Below, in pieces: positions 1 through 6,089 of a stretch of DNA of 12,065 nt. Positions within the stretch are counted from its first letter, which is position 1. Every line of letters begins with the position of its first letter. The translations under genes and the position numbers were made by a program. The stretch is from contig JACRNK010000029.1 in the NCBI GenBank assembly GCA_016234985.1, positions 1 through 12,065 of the forward strand, written 5' to 3'. The notes under the pieces were generated by a model. It saw only the letters and a list, made by a program, of their open reading frames with translations. It made no database searches and was not told the DNA's origin. Source of the stretch: Deltaproteobacteria bacterium (GTDB taxonomy: Bacteria; Desulfobacterota; GWC2-55-46; UBA9637).

Positions 1-798
1 CAAGACAAGGACGAGCTTATAATAACCCAGACAAGGTTTGACTTTCTTCAAAACGAATTGGAAAAGGCATATAAAAATCTTCAGGATGTAAAGTCTCAGG
101 TTGAACAGTCGGAAAAGCTGGCCTCTATCGGAAGATTGTCGGCAGAGCTTGCGCATGAAATCAACAATCCTCTGGATGGAATAAAGAATTGCCTTACGGT
201 TATTAAAAATGAAACAGAGGACCCGCAGCGAAAAAAAAGATACTTTGAGTTGATAGACGAGGCTTTATATGATATTGAATGCGCTGTCAGAGACCTTCTT
301 GACTATGCAAAGAAACATGAGCCTGTATGGGGAGAAGTGGATATAAACGGTGTTTTAGAAAGGACTATTATTATGGCTGATTATAAATTACAGAAGACAG
401 GGATAAAAGTTGAAACCGGTTTTGAGGCCGGCCTTCCCCGTATAACCGGAGATTCTCATCAACTGCAAGAGGTCTTTTTTAATATCATACTGAATGCGAT
501 AGACGCAATGCCAAAAGGCGGCAGGCTCACCATAGAGACGGCAAAGATAGGCAACTTTGCAGATATAAAGATAATTGATACCGGCGTCGGCATCCGACAG
601 GAGGATATGGCTAATATATTTAATCCCTTCTATACAACCAAACAACTGGGCGAAGGGACAGGGCTTGGATTGTCTGTAAGCCTTGAAATTGTGAGAAAGC
701 ATGATGGAGATATAAATGTTTACAGCGAGACAGGAAAAGGAACTGCCTTCAGTATAACCCTGCCGATAGTTGGTAAAGAGCCGAATATTAGGTGTTAG
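1..798 (+). CDS. Sensor histidine kinase, 3' part (partial at window start)
   Basis: C-terminal catalytic part of a two-component sensor kinase. It autophosphorylates on His and donates the phosphate to the response regulator encoded just downstream. The frame is open from base 1, so the gene begins outside the window; the TTG at 58 is not a credible start. Order of domains: a short coiled segment, a HisKA dimerisation helix with the H-box AELAHEINNPLDG, then HATPase_c with the N-box (FFNIILNAIDAM), G1 (DTGVGI) and G2 (GEGTGLGLS). All ATP-binding boxes look intact. The HEINNPL H-box is typical of NtrB/ZraS/HydH-type kinases that partner NtrC-family regulators. The sensory N-terminus is not visible, so the signal cannot be read. 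The stop lies 29 bp before the regulator gene, so the two are probably co-transcribed. Confidence 0.93.
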   Translation, partial: QDKDELIITQTRFDFLQNELEKAYKNLQDVKSQVEQSEKLASIGRLSAELAHEINNPLDGIKNCLTVIKNETEDPQRKKRYFELIDEALYDIECAVRDLLDYAKKHEPVWGEVDINGVLERTIIMADYKLQKTGIKVETGFEAGLPRITGDSHQLQEVFFNIILNAIDAMPKGGRLTIETAKIGNFADIKIIDTGVGIRQEDMANIFNPFYTTKQLGEGTGLGLSVSLEIVRKHDGDINVYSETGKGTAFSITLPIVGKEPNIRC

Positions 799-827
799 AG
801 AAAATAAAAGGAGGGGTAGCATAATTC

Positions 828-2222
828 ATGAAAATTCTCATTGTAGAAGATGAAAAGATAAAGAGGATAACATTGACGGATGCGCTTTTAAAGGAAGGTT
901 ATGATGTCCTTGCCATTGATAATCCTGTTGAGGCGCTTAACATATTCAAAGAGAGAGAGTTCGATGTTGTGATTACCGATATAAGGCTTCCGCACATGGA
1001 TGGCCTGGCCTTTTTAAAAGAGATAAAGGCATTAAAACCAGACACTACGGCTATTGTAATGACTGCATATGCTACCGTAGATACGGCTATAAAGGCAATG
1101 AAGCTTGGGGCTTATGACTACATTACAAAACCGTTTTCCTCTGAGGAATTGCTGCTCATCCTGGAAAGGCTTAAAGATTTCAGGAGGCTTGTTGAAGAAA
1201 ATATAAAACTTAAGCAAGAAATAACAGAAAGGTACAGTTTTGGCAACATAGTTGGCAAGAGCAAAAAGATGAAGGGCGTTTACGAGCTGATTGAAACCGT
1301 TGCCCCGCGGGATGCGACAGTGCTTATTATCGGAGAAAGCGGGACAGGCAAGGAACTCATTGCAAATGCCATACATTACAACAGCCCCCGCAAAGATAAG
1401 CCTTTTGTAAAATTCAGCTGTGCAGCCCTTGCCGAGAGCTTGCTGGAGAGCGAGCTTTTCGGACATGAAAAAGGCGCATTCACAGGCGCCGTTAAAGAGA
1501 GAAGGGGGCGGTTTGAGCTTGCCAATAACGGGAGCATATTTTTAGATGACATAGATGACATCCCTCTTTCCATGCAGACAAAACTATTAAGGGTTTTACA
1601 GGAAAAAGAGATAGAAAAGGTGGGCGGCACAAAGACCATTAAGGTGGATATCCGCATAATATGCGCCACCAAGGTTGACCTCTTAAAATTGGCAAAGCAG
1701 GGCAAGTTTAGAGAAGACCTTTATTACCGGTTAAACATAGTCCCTATAAACCTTCCGCCTTTGCGGGAAAGGAAAGAGGATATTCCGCTGATTGTAGAGT
1801 ATCTGCTTAATAAATACTCATCTAAAATGGGAAAAAAAACCTTTTGCCACGAAGCAATGAAGCTCTTGATAAACTATGATTGGCCCGGCAATGTCAGGGA
1901 ACTGGAAAATGTGGTAGAAAGAGTAGTAACTCTTACAAAATCAAATGATATTAGAGTTGAGGATCTTCCTGATTTTCTCATGGCATCACCTGAAAAATTA
2001 TGTGACAGACATCTAATCGATGTTATGGAAGAGGCTGCCTCATTTGAGGATATGATAAAGGATATGGAAATAAGGCTTCTTACACTGGCCATTAAAAAAG
2101 CAAGTGGAAATAAGAGCGAGGCCGCAAGGATTCTCAAAATGAAAAGAGAAACATTCAGGGACAAGGTAGAAAAACATGGCATAGTATTGGAACCGCCGCA
2201 AGCTACAAATGGAAAACCCTGA
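828..2222 (+). CDS. NtrC-family sigma-54-dependent response regulator
   Basis: Enhancer-binding transcription activator of 464 residues, full family length. Receiver domain about 1-115 with the acidic pair E7/D8, phospho-acceptor D51 (VVITDIRLP) and K101 (TKPF). AAA+ domain about 138-370 with Walker A GESGTGKE at 169-176, the sigma-54 contact loop GAFTGA at 216-221, and a Walker B read as FLDD (240-241) where most relatives have FLDE. A Fis-type helix-turn-helix fills about 425-455 (NKSEAARILKMKRETFRDK). A GGAGGGG ribosome site stands 11 nt before the ATG. The intact GAFTGA means it should open sigma-54 promoters. Two such promoters, each with a matching upstream palindrome, lie in this window (see 2252-2403 and 3610-3758), so these are its likely targets. 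That link is inference. The partner kinase is immediately upstream. Confidence 0.95.
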   Translation: MKILIVEDEKIKRITLTDALLKEGYDVLAIDNPVEALNIFKEREFDVVITDIRLPHMDGLAFLKEIKALKPDTTAIVMTAYATVDTAIKAMKLGAYDYITKPFSSEELLLILERLKDFRRLVEENIKLKQEITERYSFGNIVGKSKKMKGVYELIETVAPRDATVLIIGESGTGKELIANAIHYNSPRKDKPFVKFSCAALAESLLESELFGHEKGAFTGAVKERRGRFELANNGSIFLDDIDDIPLSMQTKLLRVLQEKEIEKVGGTKTIKVDIRIICATKVDLLKLAKQGKFREDLYYRLNIVPINLPPLRERKEDIPLIVEYLLNKYSSKMGKKTFCHEAMKLLINYDWPGNVRELENVVERVVTLTKSNDIRVEDLPDFLMASPEKLCDRHLIDVMEEAASFEDMIKDMEIRLLTLAIKKASGNKSEAARILKMKRETFRDKVEKHGIVLEPPQATNGKP

Positions 2223-2251
2223 ATACCCTTAAAGCCCCACCATCCTGCATC

Positions 2252-2290
2252 TGGCGGTATTTTTCCGCCACATCTGGCTTTTTTCCGCCA
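2252..2290. promoter_or_regulatory. Tandem putative enhancer sites (copy 1)
   Basis: Inverted repeat TGGCGG-N7-CCGCCA at 2252-2270, followed by the weaker related site TGGC-TTTTTT-CCGCCA at 2275-2290, centres about 21 bp apart. The first site is centred about 154 bp upstream of the start predicted for the sigma-54 promoter at 2389-2403. The same two-site arrangement recurs at 3610-3646. The position and dyad shape fit binding sites of a Fis-type HTH dimer such as the adjacent regulator. Read as RNA, the first site would also form a 6-bp hairpin after the regulator gene, but its T-tract lies in the loop, so it is a poor terminator. Confidence 0.65.
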
Positions 2291-2388
2291 ATCCACCGTT
2301 ACCAACCATTGAACCCTTAACCCCCATACTTACTGTATCTCCTTGATTTTGTGTCTAAAATCCTCAAATTAAATACCTTCGGCTTAAC

Positions 2389-2403
2389 TGGCACACTTGT
2401 TGC
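2389..2403 (+). promoter_or_regulatory. Sigma-54 (-24/-12) promoter of the M48 peptidase gene
   Basis: TGGCACA-CTTG-TTGC matches the RpoN consensus TGGCACG-N4-TTGC at all but one position. GG is at 2390-2391 and GC at 2402-2403, the required 12-bp phase. The predicted start is near 2415, only about 4 nt before the ATG at 2419. The mRNA would therefore be almost leaderless, or translation starts differently than assumed. Confidence 0.75.
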
Positions 2404-2418
2404 GATATAGTTAAAGAT

Positions 2419-2973
2419 ATGAAAGAGGCTGTATCAGGACATTCATATCAAAGGTATTTTAAAATCATAACCATCTTCAGTTTACTCATAGTCTTCCTTG
2501 GCTTTAAACCTGCCTTGAGTATGGATATGACAAGGGTGCAGGCCATAGCCGATAAGCTGGAAGGATTGACAGGCCGGCATGTTAAGATTGCAGTGGAAAA
2601 CTACGACAAACCGGATGCATACCTTCATCCTATGGGATATATAGTTATAACCAACGGCCTGATGAATTTTTTTGAAGATGACGCAGAGATGGCCTTTGTC
2701 ATAGGCCACGAATGGGCGCATGTTATAAAGGGGCATTATAAAGACGGGCAAGACATTTTGGGCATTTCAAAAGAAACCTCCATATCCGATAAGCTTAAAA
2801 AAGAGATGGAGGCCGATGCATATAGCCTGGATTTTATTAAAACCGCCGGTTATGAACCTTCAGCCTCTCTTAAGGTCTTAGCCGGATTACGCCAGATTAT
2901 GGGCCAAAACGGCATGGGGTATTCGTCATCATTGCAGGAAAGAATGCATGCCTTGAAGGAACTGCTGAATTGA
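2419..2973 (+). CDS. Small exported M48-family zinc metallopeptidase
   Basis: Periplasmic or membrane-associated zinc protease of 184 residues, little more than the catalytic core. An N-terminal hydrophobic segment about 14-34 (after a KIITIF start) ends at PALS and looks like a signal peptide. The zinc site is H97-E98-W-A-H101, and the third ligand is E131 in EMEADAYS, the usual M48 ExxxD context. The C-terminus SSLQERMHALKEL matches the conserved family end. BepA-type relatives carry a TPR domain, which is absent here. There is no Shine-Dalgarno before the ATG, and the sigma-54 start predicted at about 2415 leaves almost no leader; no other in-frame ATG precedes the hydrophobic segment. Control by sigma-54 suggests an envelope-quality role linked to the neighbouring two-component system (inference). 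Confidence 0.88.
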   Translation: MKEAVSGHSYQRYFKIITIFSLLIVFLGFKPALSMDMTRVQAIADKLEGLTGRHVKIAVENYDKPDAYLHPMGYIVITNGLMNFFEDDAEMAFVIGHEWAHVIKGHYKDGQDILGISKETSISDKLKKEMEADAYSLDFIKTAGYEPSASLKVLAGLRQIMGQNGMGYSSSLQERMHALKELLN

Positions 2974-2993
2974 CTTTGAATTGAAGGCAGAAA

Positions 2994-3028
2994 ATATAGA
3001 AGGGGCCTTAGGCCGGCCCCTTCTATAT
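2994..3028. terminator. Bidirectional terminator between convergent genes
   Basis: Perfect 14-bp stem (2994-3007 with 3015-3028) and a 7-nt loop, G/C-rich in its upper half. On the minus strand it ends in a TTTT run, so it is a good intrinsic terminator for the minus-strand gene ending at 3036. It probably also serves the peptidase gene ending at 2973. Confidence 0.8.
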
Positions 3029-3035
3029 CCATTGA

Positions 3036-3416
3036 TTAGAGATTAATCTTAACACCGGTAATTACATCCCCTGACTGGATAAGGGTTACATTCTTGTCTT
3101 TGGGCGTAAGACCATACGCCTCATAGGCTGCATACTCATTTACCATACGGAACCCTTCAATTCCTGTCTTTTCCGCGCATTGTCCCGAAAGGCACACTGT
3201 CCACTTAACATCGCCGGCCAGGTTAAAGCTTGTTGCCTTTTTCTCAGGACCGGCCAGACCGAGAACCTCTACGTTCACCACAACATTGCTCTGCTGGGAA
3301 TTTCCAGAAATGAATTGTCCCCTTATTTCTTTTGCCTCATTTGCAAAAGCCGATGCCGCAAACAACATCACTGCTGCCAGGGATAAAAAACCCATTGCTT
3401 TTTTCATTGTCTTCAT
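3036..3416 (-). CDS. Small exported protein of unknown function
   Basis: 126-residue protein I do not recognise. A clear signal peptide (MKTMKKAMGFLSLAAVMLFA, cleavage likely after ASAFA near residue 26) is followed by about 100 residues rich in beta-branched amino acids, suggesting a small beta-sheet domain. Two close cysteines, C75 and C80 (CLSGQC), could form a disulfide or bind a ligand; there is no CXXCH heme motif. A strong AGGAGG ribosome site stands 9 nt before the chosen ATG; the second Met (MKKAMG) is less well placed. The gene has its own promoter with a CRP/FNR-type palindrome at the activator position (3463-3503) and a terminator after the stop. It is transcribed away from the nirS operon, so a role in the same nitrogen-oxide or redox response is possible but unproven. 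Confidence 0.75.
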   Translation of the reverse strand: MKTMKKAMGFLSLAAVMLFAASAFANEAKEIRGQFISGNSQQSNVVVNVEVLGLAGPEKKATSFNLAGDVKWTVCLSGQCAEKTGIEGFRMVNEYAAYEAYGLTPKDKNVTLIQSGDVITGVKINL

Positions 3417-3462
3417 TTGATTTCACCTCCTTTCATGGCCTGTTTTTATTTTTTATGTTTAA

Positions 3463-3503
3463 ATTATAGCTTATATTAAATTTGATAATGTGACAAATGT
3501 CAC
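3463..3503 (-). promoter_or_regulatory. Activator-type promoter with CRP/FNR-superfamily site
   Basis: Minus-strand -10 hexamer TATAAT (3463-3468) with no good -35 box. The perfect 14-bp palindrome GTGAC-AAAT-GTCAC (3490-3503) is centred 40.5 bp upstream of the inferred start, the class II activator position of CRP/FNR-family regulators. The half-sites (TGTGA-N6-TCACC) resemble CRP and HcpR boxes more than the FNR/DNR TTGAT box. HcpR is known to control nitrosative-stress genes, but which family member binds here cannot be told. Confidence 0.65.
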
Positions 3504-3512
3504 CTTTTCGGT

Positions 3513-3580
3513 CTGAAGACTTCAGGCTGAAAATTTCTGTTTTTACCCCTTTTCCTTTTCATGTTTTTATCTTTTCAGCC
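3513..3580. repeat. Small inverted repeats in the gene-free region 3417-3800
   Basis: This 384-bp stretch holds no credible gene. Besides the regulatory sites listed separately, it contains CTGAAG-A-CTTCAG (3513-3525) and a 9-bp inverted repeat GGCTGAAAA (3525-3533) with TTTTCAGCC (3572-3580). These may be operators or transcript hairpins; no function can be assigned. Confidence 0.4.
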
Positions 3581-3609
3581 ATCCACCTCCTTCTTGATTG
3601 TTTTAAGTT

Positions 3610-3646
3610 TGGCGGCGCTATGCCGCCAAATGGCTATTTTACGCCG
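3610..3646. promoter_or_regulatory. Tandem putative enhancer sites (copy 2)
   Basis: TGGCGG-N7-CCGCCA at 3610-3628 (extended to a 9-bp perfect stem, 3608-3630) is followed by TGGCTATTTTACGCCG at 3631-3646, which matches the secondary site of copy 1 at 13 of 16 bases. The first site is centred about 151 bp upstream of the start predicted for the sigma-54 promoter at 3744-3758. The spacing nearly equals copy 1 (154 bp). A role as upstream activator sites for the NtrC-type regulator is inferred from this repetition. Confidence 0.68.
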
Positions 3647-3730
3647 TTTTTTAGAGGCTGCAATAATAATCACACCTTTGGATTTATGCTGCACTGCCAA
3701 GAAATATCTACATTTTTTTGTTAATTTTAC

Positions 3731-3797
3731 TTCGCAGAGGGGATGGCATGGTTGTTGCATTATAATAAAAATCAGCTACAATTATCCCCTCTGTGAA
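3731..3797. repeat. 14-bp inverted repeat bracketing the sigma-54 promoter
   Basis: Left arm 3731-3744 (TTCGCAGAGGGGAT) and right arm 3784-3797 (ATCCCCTCTGTGAA) pair at 13 of 14 positions, with a G-T at the exception. They enclose 39 bp that hold the -24/-12 promoter. Only the right arm lies downstream of the predicted start, so the pair would act as DNA (paired operator sites or cruciform) rather than as an RNA hairpin. Confidence 0.55.
3744..3758 (+). promoter_or_regulatory. Sigma-54 (-24/-12) promoter of the nirS operon
   Basis: TGGCATG-GTTG-TTGC matches the RpoN consensus, with GG at 3745-3746 and GC at 3757-3758 in correct 12-bp phase. The predicted start is near 3770, giving a leader of about 31 nt to the ATG at 3801. 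A TATAAT at 3761-3766 overlaps it but lacks a -35 partner. Confidence 0.75.
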
Positions 3798-3800
3798 AAT

Positions 3801-4175
3801 ATGGCAGGAAATTCTGCTGAAAATCGTTGTATAGAGCTTTTGCGAAAGATTCGCTGGCCCGGCGGGGTAAAATGCCCCAGATGTCATAGGGAGCATATTA
3901 TAGAGGTCGGATGCATGAGAACTTTTCCGGAACATAAACGTTATTATTGCTCAGGGTGCAGATATACCTTTTCCGATACATCAATGACCATATTCCACGG
4001 CAGCAGACTCTCTTTAAGCAAATGGTTTGACGCCATTATACTTGGGGCAAAAGGCTCATCTGCCATGGGTATTAAAAGAGAGCTGCATATTACCTATAAG
4101 GCGGCGTGGCGTATAAAGCATCTCATGGGTGAAGATTCTCTTGCTCAGGAGATAAAACAAAGGCTGTTAAAATAA
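3801..4175 (+). CDS. Zinc-ribbon/HTH protein derived from an IS1595-type transposase (no DDE domain)
   Basis: 124-residue protein matching the N-terminal part of IS1595/ISXO2-type transposases. RCIELLRKIRWPGGVKCPRC leads into a zinc ribbon with knuckles C25-x2-C28 and C50-x2-C53 (CSGC), then the family's TIFHGSRLSLSKWF segment and a helix-turn-helix-like region (SAMGIKRELHITYKAAWRIKHLM). Family transposases continue about 200 more residues with the catalytic DDE domain; here the frame stops cleanly at RLLK. No inverted repeats or target duplication of an insertion sequence were seen. It is the first gene after a sigma-54 promoter and heads the nirS run, so a domesticated DNA-binding regulator is plausible; a decayed transposase fragment is the alternative. 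There is no Shine-Dalgarno before the ATG. The frame is open further upstream, but an earlier start would precede the predicted transcription start. Confidence 0.72.
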   Translation: MAGNSAENRCIELLRKIRWPGGVKCPRCHREHIIEVGCMRTFPEHKRYYCSGCRYTFSDTSMTIFHGSRLSLSKWFDAIILGAKGSSAMGIKRELHITYKAAWRIKHLMGEDSLAQEIKQRLLK

Positions 4176-4185
4176 ATTTGAATAT

Positions 4186-4326
4186 AAAAAGGAGGTGAAA
4201 GACAGGGGATGTAAAGCTCAAACCTATAAGGTTTGAGTTGCTAACAGCCGCAGGCGTTAGCATGCGGCAACTCAAGGCATTAACCTTGAAAACAAAAAAG
4301 GAGGTTAGACAGATGTTAGCTCAATT
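4186..4326 (+). repeat. Degenerate duplication of the nirS translation-start region
   Basis: The segment from 4186 (AAAAAGGAGGTG, then AGACAG, ATGT, AGCTCAA to 4222) recurs from 4295 (AAAAAGGAGGTT, AGACAG, ATGT, AGCTCAA to 4324) with a few small indels. The downstream copy starts nirS. In the upstream copy the ATG (4209) is followed directly by TAA, giving a start-stop mini-ORF behind a good ribosome site. It looks like a local duplication whose first copy decayed or became a leader element. Confidence 0.55.
4215..4288 (+). ncRNA. Structured nirS leader with overlapping hairpins
   Basis: Three stem sets share arms. H1: CTCAAACC (4217-4224) with GGTTTGAG (4230-4237). H2: TTGAGTT (4233-4239) with AACTCAA (4269-4275), enclosing GCCGCA (4247-4252) with TGCGGC (4263-4268). 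H3: TCAAGG (4272-4277) with CCTTGA (4284-4289). H2 competes with H1 for its left arm and with H3 for its right arm. Inside H2, GCTAAC (4240-4245) is complementary to GTTAGC (4256-4261), an alternative pairing or pseudoknot. The structure ends a few bases before the nirS ribosome site. It fits a cis-acting RNA switch or attenuator, but I recognise no known riboswitch class. Confidence 0.45.
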
Positions 4327-5953
4327 AGACACAAGAGTAATGGCTGTAATTAAAAAAACGGGCTTGTCAGTAGTCTTGTCCGCTCTTATGATAATAGGAG
4401 TAGCTTACAAGGCTCAGGCAAACCCAGACTTAACGGCTGAGGAGTTGATTAAGGCAAAAGGTCTGTTTTTCAATAGATGCGCCGGTTGCCACGGAACACT
4501 TAGAAAAGGCGCTACAGGGCCGAATATCACGGATGCAAAATTAAAGGAAAAAAATTACGACACTAATATAATCAAGGCATTCATTACCAATGGAACCGGC
4601 GGCGGAATGCCGACGTGGGGAGAGTATCTCTCCGCTGATGATATAGACCTTCTGGCAAGATTTCTCCAGAACCCCCCGCCTGCCCCGCCTGAGATGAGTT
4701 TGGCCGAGATGAAAGAGAGCTGGAGGCTTATAGTGCCTGAAGCTCAAAGGCCAAAGAAGCCTGAGCACAGCAGAAACTATCAGAATTTCTTTGGCATTGT
4801 CTTAAGAGATGCAGGCAAGGTCGCCATTATTGACGGAGATACCAAAGAAATCGTCAATGTTGTTGACACAGGTTTTGCAGTTCATATACTGCGCACCTCC
4901 GCTTCAGGCAGGTATTTTTATTCCATTGGAAGAGATGGAAAGGCAACCATGATAGACCTCTGGATGAAAACGCCTGACAAGGTGGCTGAGGTCAAAACCT
5001 GTTTTGATGCAAGAAGCATTGACAGCAGTAAATATAACGGCAAAAAAGGGAACTTTCTGGATAAACTGGCAATTGTAGGATGCTATTGGCCGCCTCATTT
5101 TGTGGTTCTTGACGGCCAGACGCTGGAACCCAAGAAGGTCGTAAGCACCAGGTCTTACTCGTACGATACAAACGAATATATCCCTGAGGCGAGGGTTGCG
5201 GCTATTATTTCAGCGCATAAAGAGCCTGAATGGATAATCAATGTCAAAGAGGCGGGTTATATATGGGCAATAGACTACTCTGACCTCAAGAATCTCAAAA
5301 TTACACAGATAGAGACGGAGAGGTTTCTCCACGACGGCGGTTGGGATGCAAGCAAAAGATATATCATGATGGCAGCCAACATGAAAAACAAGATGGTGAT
5401 TGTGGACAGCGAGACCAAAAAGCAGATTGCCCAGATTGAGACAGGTCAAAAACCTCACCCTGGCAGGGGCGCTAATTGGACAGACCCGGAATTTGGTCCT
5501 GTTTCAGCCACGCCTCATCTCGGTGAAGGGCTGGTTGCGGTATACGGCAGCGACCCAAAGGGCCATCCCAAAAATGCGTGGAAGGTTGTAAGGAAGATAG
5601 AGACCCTCGGCGGCGGCGGTTTGTTTGTGAAAACACACCCAAAGGCGGAACATGTGTGGGTTGACCATACACTTAATCCTGATGACAAGATAAAGAGGAG
5701 TGTCTGCGCCTTTGAGAAAAACCACCCCAATGAGAAGCCCAAGTGCTTCCAGGTAGCTGACCACGGCAGGGTTGTGCACCTTGAATACAACAAAACAGGC
5801 ACCGAGGTGTGGGTAGCGGTGTGGGATAAGGCGGGAGAGATTATAATCTTTGATGATAAGACCTTGAAAGAAAAATCAAGGATTAAAGCAGATTGGCTTG
5901 TAACACCAACAGGCCACTTCAATGTATACAATACAATGACGGATACTTATTAA
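4313..5953 (+). CDS. nirS: Cytochrome cd1 nitrite reductase
   Basis: Periplasmic enzyme reducing nitrite to nitric oxide in denitrification; 546 residues from the ATG at 4313. That start has an AAAGGAGG site 8 nt upstream, and the frame's earlier TTG at 4238 lies in the leader. Signal peptide 1-36 (cleavage near KAQA). Heme c domain with C56-AGC-H60 and probable Met ligand M99 (GGGMPTWG). The rest is the eight-bladed d1 propeller: proximal d1 ligand H191 (GFAVHILR) and the active-site pair H340 (FLHDGGWD) and H382 (KPHPGRGAN). The C-terminus TPTGHFNVYNTMTDTY is nearly identical to the Pseudomonas/Paracoccus enzymes. Oddities: the N-terminal arm carrying the d1-capping Tyr is missing, H489 replaces a Gln known from classical NirS, and four non-heme cysteines (C230, C257, C465, C478) are present. 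The d1 maturation genes nirJ and nirF follow downstream. Confidence 0.96.
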   Translation: MLAQLDTRVMAVIKKTGLSVVLSALMIIGVAYKAQANPDLTAEELIKAKGLFFNRCAGCHGTLRKGATGPNITDAKLKEKNYDTNIIKAFITNGTGGGMPTWGEYLSADDIDLLARFLQNPPPAPPEMSLAEMKESWRLIVPEAQRPKKPEHSRNYQNFFGIVLRDAGKVAIIDGDTKEIVNVVDTGFAVHILRTSASGRYFYSIGRDGKATMIDLWMKTPDKVAEVKTCFDARSIDSSKYNGKKGNFLDKLAIVGCYWPPHFVVLDGQTLEPKKVVSTRSYSYDTNEYIPEARVAAIISAHKEPEWIINVKEAGYIWAIDYSDLKNLKITQIETERFLHDGGWDASKRYIMMAANMKNKMVIVDSETKKQIAQIETGQKPHPGRGANWTDPEFGPVSATPHLGEGLVAVYGSDPKGHPKNAWKVVRKIETLGGGGLFVKTHPKAEHVWVDHTLNPDDKIKRSVCAFEKNHPNEKPKCFQVADHGRVVHLEYNKTGTEVWVAVWDKAGEIIIFDDKTLKEKSRIKADWLVTPTGHFNVYNTMTDTY

Positions 5954-5983
5954 TACAAACGCATTTAGTAAATTGACATTATT

Positions 5984-6068
5984 CACCCTCCCCTTAATCC
6001 CCTCCCGTCAAGGGAGGGGAAACTTTAAGACTCCCTCTCCCCTTGCGGGAGAGGGTCGGGGTGAGGGG
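5984..6068. repeat. Dispersed palindromic repeat, copy A
   Basis: 85-bp G/C-rich element made of two hairpins: CCCCTCCC-GTCAA-GGGAGGGG and CCCTCTCCC-CTTGC-GGGAGAGGG, ending in GGGTGAGGGG-like sequence. It is nearly identical to the copy at 6649-6734, from which it differs by one extra A and two substitutions. It fills most of the gap between nirS and the next gene, where it could stabilise or process mRNA. The sequence type resembles REP-like elements common in environmental genomes. Confidence 0.85.
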
Positions 6069-6089
6069 TAGACAAAAAAAGGAGAAAAC

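Noticed and set aside
3761..3766. Sigma-70 promoter from TATAAT at 3761
   Set aside because: No -35 hexamer at a suitable distance, and it overlaps a much better -24/-12 match.
3561..3800. N-terminal extension of the zinc-ribbon protein to 3561, and the small overlapping frames at 3497-3724 and 3575-3760
   Set aside because: They run across the palindromes and sigma-54 promoter, show no domain similarity, and lack ribosome sites.
3801..4175. Active insertion sequence
   Set aside because: The catalytic DDE domain is missing and no terminal inverted repeats or target duplications were found around it.
4187..4290. Cyclic di-GMP (GEMM-I) riboswitch
   Set aside because: TAAAGCT and GCTAACAGCCG fragments recall the 3' half of the consensus, but the required 5' GGCAAACC hairpin and ACGCAAAGC segment are absent.
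4238..4312. TTG start at 4238 for nirS, adding 25 residues
   Set aside because: It lies in the hairpin leader with no ribosome site; the ATG at 4313 has a strong AAAGGAGG site and is followed by a proper signal peptide.
5472..5931. Long open frames antisense to nirS and similar antisense frames elsewhere
   Set aside because: They lie opposite strongly conserved coding sequence and have no recognisable domain or start signal; treated as shadows.
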